DNA of 9,290 nt. Origin: Planctomycetaceae bacterium (GTDB taxonomy: Bacteria > Planctomycetota > Planctomycetia > Planctomycetales > Planctomycetaceae). Below are positions 1 through 7,640 of this stretch, in pieces (the stretch's first letter is position 1; the number at the start of each line of letters is the position of its first letter). The translations under genes were made by a program, and so were the position numbers. The stretch is taken from NCBI GenBank assembly GCA_015487825.1, contig WFOZ01000758.1:1-9290 (forward strand), read 5' to 3'. Below the pieces are notes generated by a model. The model did no database searches, was not told the origin of the DNA, and saw only the letters and a program-made list of their open reading frames with translations.

Positions 1-706
1 CTCCCGGACGGTCTGTCGCATAATAGATACTGTTAATCGTTGAAGTTTGCGTATTGGAAGGGGCCGACGGCATGGTGAAATCTGCGTAGCATCCGGTCTC
101 CCGTAAAATTGTAATTTCCTCATTCACGCCGCAGCAATAACCATCGGGACGAGAATTGCATAGTGCCCAGTTACCATGAATAAACCCGTAGACAATTTCG
201 TTTGTATCAGGATCTCTGCGCAATAATCCGTGACGATGATAGAGCGTTTCCCGGAATTCATTCAGTTTTTCACGAAGTTGCTCAGCAGTATCGCTTTCGT
301 GGTGAAGATGCACATCGACATCGCCATAACCGGCATCGCATAAAATCTTCAGCTGATCAAGGTATTCCGGCTGATATTCATCCTGCGGAAAAAAGAAAGT
401 ATGTTGAGGGACCTGTCCCTGAGTATCTCGAAACTGATCAAAAAGCTGCGGATACTCATTTACCCAGCGATCAACCAGCGTAATACCAACTTCTTTAGAA
501 GTACCATCCCGACCAGGTTCGTAGTGGTCACAAATGGCAATAAACAGTTCGACCGGTTCATCCGAAGCATCTGTTTCAACAGGCTGACCAGCAGGGAAGT
601 AGTAACTGCCAATCCACATGTCGATATGGCGCTGTCTCAGCGCCAGCCAGTATCCCAGCGGCACGATCAGTAGTAATCCAGTAATAAGAGATAGAGTAAA
701 TATCAT
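1..706 (-). CDS. Membrane-anchored polysaccharide-deacetylase-like protein (3' end cut by window edge)
   Basis: The reverse strand is open from an ATG at 706 to the window edge, giving 235 residues with no stop. Residues 3-23 form one hydrophobic segment, followed by a basic RQRH patch. The soluble part has motifs resembling a NodB-type beta/alpha-barrel deacetylase: CDHYEP (59-64), HTFFFP (102-107), DVHLHH (131-136, possible metal-binding histidines), HGNWALCNS (178-186), a double-Cys segment CCGVNEE (191-197) and [10 protein letters not shown] (209-218). The family role would be removal of N- or O-acetyl groups from a polysaccharide or its precursor, but no catalytic residue can be assigned with certainty. 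An in-frame stop lies upstream at 740-742, and no clear Shine-Dalgarno precedes the ATG. The gene follows the 786-2207 glycosyltransferase gene by 79 bp, so it probably belongs to the same transcript. It could also be a glycoside hydrolase of similar fold. Confidence 0.62.
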   Translation of the reverse strand, partial: MIFTLSLITGLLLIVPLGYWLALRQRHIDMWIGSYYFPAGQPVETDASDEPVELFIAICDHYEPGRDGTSKEVGITLVDRWVNEYPQLFDQFRDTQGQVPQHTFFFPQDEYQPEYLDQLKILCDAGYGDVDVHLHHESDTAEQLREKLNEFRETLYHRHGLLRRDPDTNEIVYGFIHGNWALCNSRPDGYCCGVNEEITILRETGCYADFTMPSAPSNTQTSTINSIYYATDRPG

Positions 707-768
707 GATAATGAGTAAATGCAGAGCCCATTGAACAGGCTATTACCGAAATTGGGAAACATCTATTT

Positions 769-785
769 GGTCCGCACAGCAGACC
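769..785 (-). other. Hairpin directly after a glycosyltransferase stop codon
   Basis: On the minus strand the TAA at 788-786 is followed at once by GGTCTGCTGTGCGGACC. This folds into a 7-bp stem (one G-U wobble) closing a 3-nt loop. The downstream bases are AAATAGATG, with no run of U, so a classical intrinsic terminator is unlikely. An intercistronic mRNA-stabilising or processing hairpin, or a weak attenuator before the deacetylase-like gene, fits better. Function is inferred from position only. Confidence 0.4.
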
Positions 786-2207
786 TTATGCAATCGGAAT
801 TTTCTCCTGTTTATTCTTTTTGTGTTGCGAATTGTGATAATCACTCGACGAAGCAGAGCAGGTCACTTCATTTAACAGCCCGGCAAGCTGCTTGGCTCGC
901 CCTCTTCGCTGATGTGATTCGGGAGACCACGTGCCGACTTCCTGAGCAACTCCTTTACGGTACTGTTCTAACTGATTCCCCAAAGCTATTGCAATATCTT
1001 TGGGCGATGAGGGATTGCAAGGGAGTGCATAAGGGCAGTTTGCAGTAAGTTGCCACATATCACCAGGAGGAGAAATCAACAAAAAAGGCTTCTCGGCTGC
1101 GATATATTCAAATATTTTCCCGTTGACGACTCGTTCTGCTCCCGGAAGATTTGAATTCAATAATGCCAGGCAATCAGACGTCTGCATCAATTGAACCGCT
1201 TCGTCGTGACTGATAAAAGGAAGACGAATAATCTGACAGGGAAACTGCTCAAGCTGATCAAGTAACGCTTCCTGCTCGGCGGTGCGTCTGCCCGCAACCA
1301 CAAATTCCATTTGTTCAAGTAACGCAGGCGACTCTTTTTCCAAATGTAGAATGGCATCGATAAGTGGCTGTATGCTGTTCAAGTTCCACAACGTTCCTGC
1401 GTAAGTCAGGCGAAATTTATTGATACCGTTGCCATAATCTTTTCGTTGAATATTATCAGCGGTATATTGGTTGAAATCGTCCGGGTCGTATCCATTATAA
1501 ACGAATTCACAACGAACCGAAGAGCCGGCTTCGTCTGCTGTGCGTTGCACCGACTCGCAACTTGAAGGTGTTGTTGCAATTGCCATCGCTGCATCTTTTA
1601 GAAGACTTTTCTGCATACGGGACTGAATCGCTGCGGAAAGAAAATTCGGCTGCTTGTTCTCCCAATACGCATTACTGATTCCCCATTCGTCCCGATAATC
1701 GAGAACCAGAGGAATTCCCGTTTTTTTCGCCAGTTTCCGTCCCACCAGAAAAGAGGAAAATGGCGGGGCGGTTGCAATTATCGCATCATGCTTAAATTCT
1801 TGCAGCAGTTTTCGTCCCGCTCTTACTGCATTGTTATACCACAAAATCTGCATGTCCGGTTGCAGTAATAAATTCGCAGTTGATTTCAATAACGGTTTCA
1901 GGAATTGTTTTTTTTCTTCTGGGCAAGAGGCAGAGTCACTTTTTCCTGTAGCCAGTTTCTGCTTCCAGGAATAGCCCGGCTCCCACGTTTTGGCTTTAAC
2001 TGTTGTTGTCGTTTCAGGGATGTCTGCACAAAGACTGTCGTCCAGCATTGGTACTGAGGGATTCGAGACAGTCAGAACGGAGGAATCCCAGCCAAACTCA
2101 GTCAGATACTTCACGAACTTCACGACGCGATGCACACCAATCCCACCAGCCGGCGGGAACTGATAAGCAACAAACAGAACACGTTTATTCTGAGATCCGT
2201 CGTCCAC
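786..2207 (-). CDS. Glycosyltransferase of the GT4-like (GT-B) superfamily, divergent subgroup
   Basis: This predicted cytoplasmic or membrane-associated enzyme would transfer a sugar from a nucleotide-sugar donor to a lipid-linked glycan. Numbered from the 2207 start (473 aa), the N-terminal Rossmann half begins with [15 protein letters not shown] (8-22), where PPAGG is typical of Glyco_trans_4-like domains. Next come IATAPPFSS (144-152) and LDYRDEWG (169-176). The linker carries YNGYDP (237-242). The C-terminal half has TYAGTL (268-273), FVVAGR (302-307) and [12 protein letters not shown] (363-374) in place of the usual E-x7-E motif. The tail is lysine-rich. The ORF can be extended to a GTG at 2264 (492 aa). 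I prefer GTG 2207 because GAGGAG lies 10 nt upstream, the first beta strand then starts near residue 8, and the 2264 GTG lacks a Shine-Dalgarno and sits inside a hairpin. Acceptor and sugar are unknown. Confidence 0.88.
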   Translation of the reverse strand: MDDGSQNKRVLFVAYQFPPAGGIGVHRVVKFVKYLTEFGWDSSVLTVSNPSVPMLDDSLCADIPETTTTVKAKTWEPGYSWKQKLATGKSDSASCPEEKKQFLKPLLKSTANLLLQPDMQILWYNNAVRAGRKLLQEFKHDAIIATAPPFSSFLVGRKLAKKTGIPLVLDYRDEWGISNAYWENKQPNFLSAAIQSRMQKSLLKDAAMAIATTPSSCESVQRTADEAGSSVRCEFVYNGYDPDDFNQYTADNIQRKDYGNGINKFRLTYAGTLWNLNSIQPLIDAILHLEKESPALLEQMEFVVAGRRTAEQEALLDQLEQFPCQIIRLPFISHDEAVQLMQTSDCLALLNSNLPGAERVVNGKIFEYIAAEKPFLLISPPGDMWQLTANCPYALPCNPSSPKDIAIALGNQLEQYRKGVAQEVGTWSPESHQRRGRAKQLAGLLNEVTCSASSSDYHNSQHKKNKQEKIPIA

Positions 2208-2217
2208 AGAACTTAAA

Positions 2218-2223
2218 CTCCTC
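2218..2223 (-). promoter_or_regulatory. Ribosome binding site supporting the GTG 2207 start
   Basis: The minus strand reads GAGGAG, followed by a 10-nt spacer and then GTG at 2207-2205. This is the best Shine-Dalgarno match near the 5' end of this glycosyltransferase gene. The bases before the longer GTG start at 2264 (GTGAAACAGA) contain no such match. The spacer is slightly long, so the choice is favoured but not certain. Confidence 0.5.
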
Positions 2224-2245
2224 AATGTATTAAAACGCCCCAAAT

Positions 2246-2266
2246 GAGTGAGCCGACCGCTCACTC
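2246..2266 (-). other. Perfect 8-bp inverted repeat (hairpin) between two glycosyltransferase genes
   Basis: GAGTGAGC and GCTCACTC form a perfect 8-bp stem around a 5-base loop. It lies between the stop of the 2353-3603 gene and the preferred start (2207) of the next gene. The alternative GTG start at 2264 is buried in the stem. The minus-strand bases after the stem (ATTTGGGGCG) contain no U tract, so it is not a standard terminator. It could stabilise or process the polycistronic mRNA, or tune translation of the downstream gene. Confidence 0.45.
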
Positions 2267-2352
2267 TGTTTCACGCAATCCGCATCCAATAACACTCAGT
2301 AATATTAATTCGGAAATATCCGGGAGCATCACCGTCTCGGCTTGCCGAAAGT

Positions 2353-3603
2353 CTAATGCATCATCTGATCCGATGATTCGTCATCATTATTTTGTATTTG
2401 TTCAATTATCTCTGATTTCAATTGATCATTTCTTTCAGGCGGGAATCGTAAAACATCTGCCAACAACAGAATTTCGTTAGCCATGTCATCCCATGATCGT
2501 CTTTCTGCCTGGTTTGCTCCTTCCTGATATGATCCATAAAGAACAGTATCGATGGCATGCAGCAATTCCAGTTCGTTGCCTGGTTCAGAAAGCATCGCGT
2601 AAGAGGAATCTGCAATTTCGCTGATACTGCCGACATCGGTACTGACAAACGGAGTGCCACATGCTAGTGATTCGCGAAAGACGTTGGGCAAACCTTCCGA
2701 GTGACTGCACAGCACGGTCAAATCAGCCGCCTGATACCAGTTTGGCAGCTCTTCATGATTGACTGTTCCGATAAACGAAATGATATCCTCCAGTCCTTTC
2801 TCTTTTACCATCTGTTCCAGTTGCGGACGCAGAGGGCCATCACCAACAAGACAATGCACAAAATCATCGCCACGATTTGCTTTCATCTCGCAGGTATTAA
2901 TCAGCATTTCCAGATTTTTCACCGAAACCATACGTCCAACCCACAGCAACAGGGGACGATCAGGGTCAAGTCCAAGCCAACTTCTGGCAACCTGTTTATC
3001 TTCCGTAACGAATTTGCCTATATCGACCCCCTGATAAACCGGATGCACATTCTCTTTATGAACTCCGTAGAGTTTAACGACCTCTCCTAATCCTTTGCTG
3101 ATCGGAATGACCGCATCAGATTGGGTCAGCACATCTATCACTTTTTGCCGGCGCGAAGGAGAATCGGGCAAAATGAGAACATCGGAACCACCAATCAGGA
3201 CTCCACAAGGTGCTCCCGTTATTTCAGAGACGCGCACTCCCGCCTCTCCATCGGGATGAGCCCAGTAAGTGAGGATGAAATCCGGCTGCCAGCTTTTGAG
3301 AATTTTCTTAACTGTTCCCTCAATCGAATTCCAGTAGAAGTTCCCGTATTGCCCCCGTAGTATTTTAGGAGGATACCAGTAAGTCGGATAATGAGTTTCC
3401 AGCCCCTGATGAATAATCGGTTCCGTCGAAGATTGTTTTACTCCGTTAAATTTCTCTTTAAGAACTTCGGTCCATGCCTGAGGGGCAATCACTTTGACAT
3501 CCGAGCCTGCTTTTTGCAAAGCGGAACAGAGTTCATAGTTGAAAGTCCCCCGCGATGCATGAGAGGCATCGGGGAAAATCGAGCTGATAAATAAGATGTT
3601 CAT
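2353..3603 (-). CDS. Glycosyltransferase family 4 (GT-B fold, retaining type)
   Basis: The 416-residue product has the full GT4 layout. The N-terminal domain starts at residue 1 with MNILFISSIFPD and has the glycine-containing donor or acceptor loop SRGTF (17-21). It continues through YWAHPDGE (113-120) and IGGSD (137-141). The hinge carries YQGVD (190-194). The C-terminal nucleotide-sugar domain has WVGRMVSVKN (221-230, with R224 and K229 at the usual phosphate-contacting positions), LVGDGP (252-257) and the E-x7-E signature at E303 and E311 within SEGLPNVFRE. The C-terminus is acidic (NNDDESSD). Length is normal for the family. ATG 3603 fits because the first beta strand begins immediately; the upstream AGG at spacing 7 is a weak ribosome binding site. 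The gene follows the 3667-4845 glycosyltransferase after 63 bp. The sugar and linkage cannot be read from sequence. Confidence 0.95.
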   Translation of the reverse strand: MNILFISSIFPDASHASRGTFNYELCSALQKAGSDVKVIAPQAWTEVLKEKFNGVKQSSTEPIIHQGLETHYPTYWYPPKILRGQYGNFYWNSIEGTVKKILKSWQPDFILTYWAHPDGEAGVRVSEITGAPCGVLIGGSDVLILPDSPSRRQKVIDVLTQSDAVIPISKGLGEVVKLYGVHKENVHPVYQGVDIGKFVTEDKQVARSWLGLDPDRPLLLWVGRMVSVKNLEMLINTCEMKANRGDDFVHCLVGDGPLRPQLEQMVKEKGLEDIISFIGTVNHEELPNWYQAADLTVLCSHSEGLPNVFRESLACGTPFVSTDVGSISEIADSSYAMLSEPGNELELLHAIDTVLYGSYQEGANQAERRSWDDMANEILLLADVLRFPPERNDQLKSEIIEQIQNNDDESSDQMMH

Positions 3604-3666
3604 TGTTACGCCTGCACCTGAAAATTAGATTTTGTCTCAACAACATGCACACTGCTACGCTTACAA

Positions 3667-4845
3667 CTATCCGCGTCTTTCCAGAATGTAACTGCGATAA
3701 AGGTCTTCATAATCTTTAATCATACGGTTGATATGAAATTTCTTTTCTACACTGGTCCTGCCCGCATTAGCCATCGTGTCCCATGTTTCCGGGTGTTCCA
3801 GATGCGAGCAGATCGCTTCTGCTAATTGCTGAGGATTTCCGGAAGGGACGAGATAGCCGGTAACATCCTGTTCGATAATTTCCGGATTTCCCCCCACGTC
3901 TGTGGTAATAATGGGCAACCCAACTGCTAACGCTTCAAGTAATGTCAACGAGATCCCCTCAGTTGAAGAAGACGAAACGAAAAGTCCGGCCTGCTTCAAT
4001 AACTCGGGAACATCGCTACGTTCACCCAGAAAAGTAACCTGAGAATTGAGATTCAATTCTGAACAAAGTTTTTCCAGCGAACTTCTCTCGGGCCCATCTC
4101 CTACGAGAGTCAGTTTGAAACTGGGATAGTGATCAACAACAAGTCGAGTTGCCTGAAGTAACGTCGGAAAATCTTTTTCCGGTGATAACCGAGCCACACT
4201 GATAGCATGAGGCTTCTTTTGCGGACCATGAAAACAGAATCGCTCCAGATCGATTCCATTCCACAACGCGGCAATGCGTGAGCGACTGAACGGATCCTGT
4301 TTCCGGCAGATTTTTGCACTATCTTCAGAGACAGCCAAAATCTGATGAGCCAGTCGGTTGGCAAGCAGAAAGTGCCCGCGTTGTTTTAGAGTATTGCCAC
4401 ATCCCCGCCCATGTTGCGTATTAAGAATAACGGGAACACCAGCAAGATAACCTGCAACGCTGGCGTAAAAATGAGCATATGTGTTATGCGAATGAACGAT
4501 ATCGATCCGTTGATCAACAAACAGTTTTTTCAAATTGGAGAATTGGGACCAGCGGCTCGATTTTCCAGTGTAAATTTGTGTCACGGTTTTGCCGAGTGCA
4601 GCAATATCTTCTGCCGGCTGTCCAACATCGCCCAGAACAGCAAATTGAAGATCGTACTGTTGCGGATTTGTTCGTCGGGCAAATTCAACCAGCAGGCGTT
4701 CCAGTCCGCCGGTTGACAGGCACATACTCACATGGCAGATACGTATTTTCTCTGCGTCCCGTCCTGTCTGGTTGGGCTGAGAGGTGGAGCCGCACTGCGA
4801 CATTAATGGAGCAGTCGTATGAGAAACGATAGGTGATTGTGTCAT
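3667..4845 (-). CDS. Glycosyltransferase family 4, resembling the exosortase/PEP-CTERM-associated sugar transferase group
   Basis: The 392-residue product is a complete GT-B enzyme. About 33 polar residues (rich in S, T and Q) precede the first strand, [16 protein letters not shown] (35-50), whose GGLER loop is typical of GT4. Next come VHSHNTYAH (117-125), WNGID (195-199) and [10 protein letters not shown] (217-226, with R219 and K224 at the donor-phosphate positions). LVGDGPER (247-254) follows, then the E-x7-E signature with E296 and E304 ([10 protein letters not shown]). The ATG overlaps the stop of the upstream acyltransferase gene as ATGA, and GAGG lies 5 nt before it. This supports the long start and translational coupling. 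The TGGLER opening recalls the sugar transferases found beside exosortase systems, but no exosortase is in the window, so that link is tentative. A lipid-linked glycan acceptor is inferred. Confidence 0.95.
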   Translation of the reverse strand: MTQSPIVSHTTAPLMSQCGSTSQPNQTGRDAEKIRICHVSMCLSTGGLERLLVEFARRTNPQQYDLQFAVLGDVGQPAEDIAALGKTVTQIYTGKSSRWSQFSNLKKLFVDQRIDIVHSHNTYAHFYASVAGYLAGVPVILNTQHGRGCGNTLKQRGHFLLANRLAHQILAVSEDSAKICRKQDPFSRSRIAALWNGIDLERFCFHGPQKKPHAISVARLSPEKDFPTLLQATRLVVDHYPSFKLTLVGDGPERSSLEKLCSELNLNSQVTFLGERSDVPELLKQAGLFVSSSSTEGISLTLLEALAVGLPIITTDVGGNPEIIEQDVTGYLVPSGNPQQLAEAICSHLEHPETWDTMANAGRTSVEKKFHINRMIKDYEDLYRSYILERRG

Positions 4846-6053
4846 GTTTTCCTCGCAATTCGTTTCACGAGACGCCTTGCCTTTTGAGCCATGTTGCGGA
4901 ATCGAAAGAGGGCTCTGTTTCGCTCACAGACAATCCATTGAAGCTGATTGACTGATTTCCCCAGATTTTCCTTATGTCGTTTATCCCCCACAAGAAAATC
5001 GTAAGCCGTATATCCCCGTTTGAGAGCTTCATTCATGCAGAGATAATGCGAAATGAGTCCTGCACCGGGAAACTCATCAAAACAGGCCAGACCGGAAACG
5101 TAATCCAATAAACGATTTCCATCGACAAGAAGATACAGGCAGCCAACCGTTTTTTGCCCTGTTTTAATCCTGCACAGAACAACTTTCCGTAGAGGCGAAA
5201 CAGAGGCGATTAAGTCCTGTTGAAAGCTGGTAAAACGCTCACTGGCAAAAGCTCCGGGGTGCCCCTCTTTTTCCCAGCGAGCCTGATGCAAATCGATCAG
5301 TTCCGAAAAAATATCACTTGCCTGTCCGGCGGTTTCAGCCCATTCTAATTCGACCTCACCCAGCTTTTTAATACGTCGTTTGATATTGGATCGTGTGCTT
5401 TTCCCAAGCATCGATAAAATGTCACCGCCGTGGGTTCTGCAATGCTCCAGGTCGAAATACCGGCTTTCGCGAACCCGCGTATTAACGGTTATCTGTTCCC
5501 GCTGCGGCTCATTTTTCTGTAACAGTGGCCACGATTGATCTGCACTCACGCCAATCCCATCAAGTCGAAACTGATCCCAGTTTTTCTGTTGCAGGATCAA
5601 TTTCTGTAACTCGTTCACAAACTCATTTCGATCCCGCGAGTCGCAGAGGATTTCGTTATATTCTACACAGACACTTTCCCCATGCAGCTCCCCTGCGGTT
5701 CCCAGGTGTAAAGCGCGGAACGAAAACGGGCCAATCTGATGATGCTTTGATTCACTCAGTAAACAAATTCCACATGCCTGATCCTGCCTGTACCCGACAA
5801 CAAACCGGACGCTGAGTGACTCCTGATAATGTTTCAGCCAGATTTGCGTCCAGTCAGCACTGCACATCAGCGATGTCGAACCAAGTTTCTCTTCCAGATT
5901 CCTCCAGATTTCAAGAACCGTTTCAACCTGAGTTCCATCAAACCACTGCATGCGAATATTATTATCAGAGTCGGCGCATTTCCCACGTTCACTTTCTGAA
6001 TATTCAGAAGCGAGATCGCGTTTCAAATTTGCATGACAAGTGACATGTTGCAT
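4842..6053 (-). CDS. GNAT-type acyltransferase with CelD/BioF2-like (Acetyltransf_6) domain
   Basis: This 403-residue protein has the double-GNAT layout of CelD/BioF2-like enzymes found in exopolysaccharide clusters. About 34 polar residues come first. A first, degenerate GNAT half spans roughly 36-190. The better conserved Acetyltransf_6 half spans roughly 205-365. Signatures are [14 protein letters not shown] (217-230), [15 protein letters not shown] (255-269), [18 protein letters not shown] (304-321) and [15 protein letters not shown] (351-365). The C-terminal end is strongly basic ([12 protein letters not shown]). It probably transfers an acyl or aminoacyl group to a sugar of the repeat unit, but a FemAB-like aminoacyl role cannot be excluded. 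The ATG at 6053 has a good GGGGAG six bases upstream and lies within a perfect hairpin. The gene is 72 bp after the flippase and overlaps the next glycosyltransferase by 4 bp, so it is clearly part of the operon. Confidence 0.88.
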   Translation of the reverse strand: MQHVTCHANLKRDLASEYSESERGKCADSDNNIRMQWFDGTQVETVLEIWRNLEEKLGSTSLMCSADWTQIWLKHYQESLSVRFVVGYRQDQACGICLLSESKHHQIGPFSFRALHLGTAGELHGESVCVEYNEILCDSRDRNEFVNELQKLILQQKNWDQFRLDGIGVSADQSWPLLQKNEPQREQITVNTRVRESRYFDLEHCRTHGGDILSMLGKSTRSNIKRRIKKLGEVELEWAETAGQASDIFSELIDLHQARWEKEGHPGAFASERFTSFQQDLIASVSPLRKVVLCRIKTGQKTVGCLYLLVDGNRLLDYVSGLACFDEFPGAGLISHYLCMNEALKRGYTAYDFLVGDKRHKENLGKSVNQLQWIVCERNRALFRFRNMAQKARRLVKRIARKT

Positions 6054-6058
6054 GTCAC
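6040..6058 (-). promoter_or_regulatory. Hairpin enclosing the acyltransferase start codon
   Basis: The minus strand reads GTGACATGCAACATGTCAC, two perfect 8-base arms around a CAA loop. The ATG start (6053-6051) forms the loop end of the 5' arm, and the GGGGAG ribosome binding site (6065-6060) lies one base outside the stem. In mRNA this would hide the initiation codon while leaving the Shine-Dalgarno free, a layout compatible with translational restraint. As double-stranded DNA the same dyad could be an operator. No experiment supports either use. Confidence 0.45.
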
Positions 6059-6125
6059 ACTCCCCGATTCATAAGTATCATTTCAAACAGGCCCGGATGT
6101 AGCTGAATTCACAACGCTGATTTTT

Positions 6126-7625
6126 CTAATGTACTGCGGTTGCTTCCTGAATATGTTCAATTCTCTGTGCTTTTTTTTTCCAGTAGACCAATCCAATTCC
6201 CAGCAGGAGGACGATATTCGCCCCTAATGCGATCGCTGCAACATGTAACCAGCTTGCCTGAGGATGCAGCTGAAAAACGATAATGCAATACATAAGAATC
6301 ATCATCAGAGGAATCAATTGAGGCCTAAGCCCCTGCGTAAAAAGCTGGCCGGCAGTTAACTTTAATTGCCTCATTCCCAGCGGGAGCATTAAACCAAGTT
6401 CGACAACAATCAGCGGAATCAGTGTTCCAACTGCAACACCATAAATGCCCCAGTAAGGAAGCAGGCTTAAGGAAATAACCAGGTTGGCAACAGCTTCAAC
6501 CAAAAATAGATATGCAGGGATTCGCACATAGCCGGTTCCTACCAGTGCGTAACGCATTAAGTGTGTCGGCAAAGCAACCAGTTGCCCTCCCAGGAGAATG
6601 AGAACAATGAGGTAGCTTTCTAGATACCCGCTTCCAATCCAGACATGAATCATCAGATCGCTGAAAAAACAGGCGCCGATAAACGCAGAGCAGATCAGAA
6701 GAAATGCAATACCGAACCCCTGACTTACCAGTTTTCGCAATCGTTCATTCTGGTTCATTGAATGTAATTCACCCGCTTTAGGCAGAAAAACATAACCGAT
6801 CTGCAGGATGGGAACCCTTACCATGTTGCATAATCGAAAAGCGATATAATATGGAACCACTGCAACGGGGCCCAGAAAATACCCAATTAGAATGGTGTCG
6901 GTCATGTAAATGATATGCTCTGCGATCAGCGATAAAAACGTAAACAGGCTGAATGAAAAACACTTCTTGTAAACACTCTTCTTCAAATCGCTGAATTGCA
7001 GCCTGAGTGTTGGAATTATTCGAAAAGCCATCAAGGCCATAGCCGCATTTTCCAGAATGGTCAACGACAGGAATATGCCAGCCAATGTGACCAGGCCGTA
7101 GGTTGATTTTAGAAACAGAAGCGTTAAAACCAATCGGGCAAGATTTACAGCAATAACGATGCTTCGTTCAACATCGAAACGCTGCATCCCCATCAGCATG
7201 CCGCCAAAAGAGCTCCCTCCAATTGATACCGCTGCGTTTATCGTCAGTAGCACAATGACAATCTGTACTTCAGTTATCGATTGTCCCGGCCAGTCATAAA
7301 CCCAGGGAGCGATCAATGCGAACAGCGTTCCGAGAAGCATCGCAACGCAGGCAGAACCAAAATAAACAGACGTAATACAACTAGCCGTGCGATTCAGTTC
7401 CGCCCAGTTTTTTTCTGCCTGATACTTGGAAGTGAAGCGAGAAATAGCATCCCCGAAACCGAGATACAACAGGCCCGTTTGCCCGGCAATGGAATTAAGA
7501 AACAGCCAGGTTCCGTACGTACCGTCCCCCACGGTAAGCAGGATATACGGCATCAAAAAGAAGCCGACTCCCAGCGTTACCGCATGGGCCATCCAACTGA
7601 TAAGTACGTTTATTTTTACGGACAC
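6126..7625 (-). CDS. Polysaccharide repeat-unit flippase, Wzx-like (MOP/MATE superfamily)
   Basis: The 499-residue protein is very hydrophobic and spans the membrane about 12-14 times, the usual size for Wzx/RfbX-type transporters that flip lipid-linked oligosaccharides across the inner membrane. It opens with the typical first helix and loop (LGVGFFLMPYILLTVGDGTYGTW, about 18-40) and the GFGDAISRF segment (56-64). Charged cytoplasmic loops lie near 66-76 and 309-322. The frame is open back to a TTG at 7682, which would overlap the upstream ligase gene by 44 bp. I chose GTG 7625 because AGGAAAG overlaps the ligase stop 8 nt upstream, the gap becomes 13 bp, and the extra 19 residues (PCLQPQKC...) look like out-of-frame ligase sequence. 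The tail is basic and then ends in EHIQEATAVH. Substrate identity is unknown. It stands next to a Wzy-like gene, the usual Wzx/Wzy pairing. Confidence 0.92.
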   Translation of the reverse strand: MSVKINVLISWMAHAVTLGVGFFLMPYILLTVGDGTYGTWLFLNSIAGQTGLLYLGFGDAISRFTSKYQAEKNWAELNRTASCITSVYFGSACVAMLLGTLFALIAPWVYDWPGQSITEVQIVIVLLTINAAVSIGGSSFGGMLMGMQRFDVERSIVIAVNLARLVLTLLFLKSTYGLVTLAGIFLSLTILENAAMALMAFRIIPTLRLQFSDLKKSVYKKCFSFSLFTFLSLIAEHIIYMTDTILIGYFLGPVAVVPYYIAFRLCNMVRVPILQIGYVFLPKAGELHSMNQNERLRKLVSQGFGIAFLLICSAFIGACFFSDLMIHVWIGSGYLESYLIVLILLGGQLVALPTHLMRYALVGTGYVRIPAYLFLVEAVANLVISLSLLPYWGIYGVAVGTLIPLIVVELGLMLPLGMRQLKLTAGQLFTQGLRPQLIPLMMILMYCIIVFQLHPQASWLHVAAIALGANIVLLLGIGLVYWKKKAQRIEHIQEATAVH

Positions 7626-7633
7626 GAAAGCAA

Positions 7634-7640
7634 CTTTCCT
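7634..7640 (-). promoter_or_regulatory. Ribosome binding site deciding the flippase start
   Basis: AGGAAAG on the minus strand overlaps the TAG stop of the upstream ligase-like gene (7641-7639). It is separated by 8 nt from GTG 7625-7623. This is a well-placed Shine-Dalgarno and implies that ribosomes finishing the polymerase gene can reinitiate on the flippase gene. Confidence 0.7.

Noticed and set aside
202..673. Two plus-strand frames at the left end
   Set aside because: The minus strand is fully open here and encodes a protein with a membrane anchor and conserved-looking motifs; the plus frames are shadows.
769..785. Rho-independent terminator ending the glycosyltransferase transcript
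   Set aside because: The stem is good, but the bases after it are AAATAG with no U tract, so I list it as a hairpin of unknown role rather than a terminator.
719..1048. Plus-strand frame of 109 codons over the end of a glycosyltransferase gene
   Set aside because: It lies antisense to a well-supported GT4-like gene and has no domain features. The same applies to the other plus-strand frames across the window.
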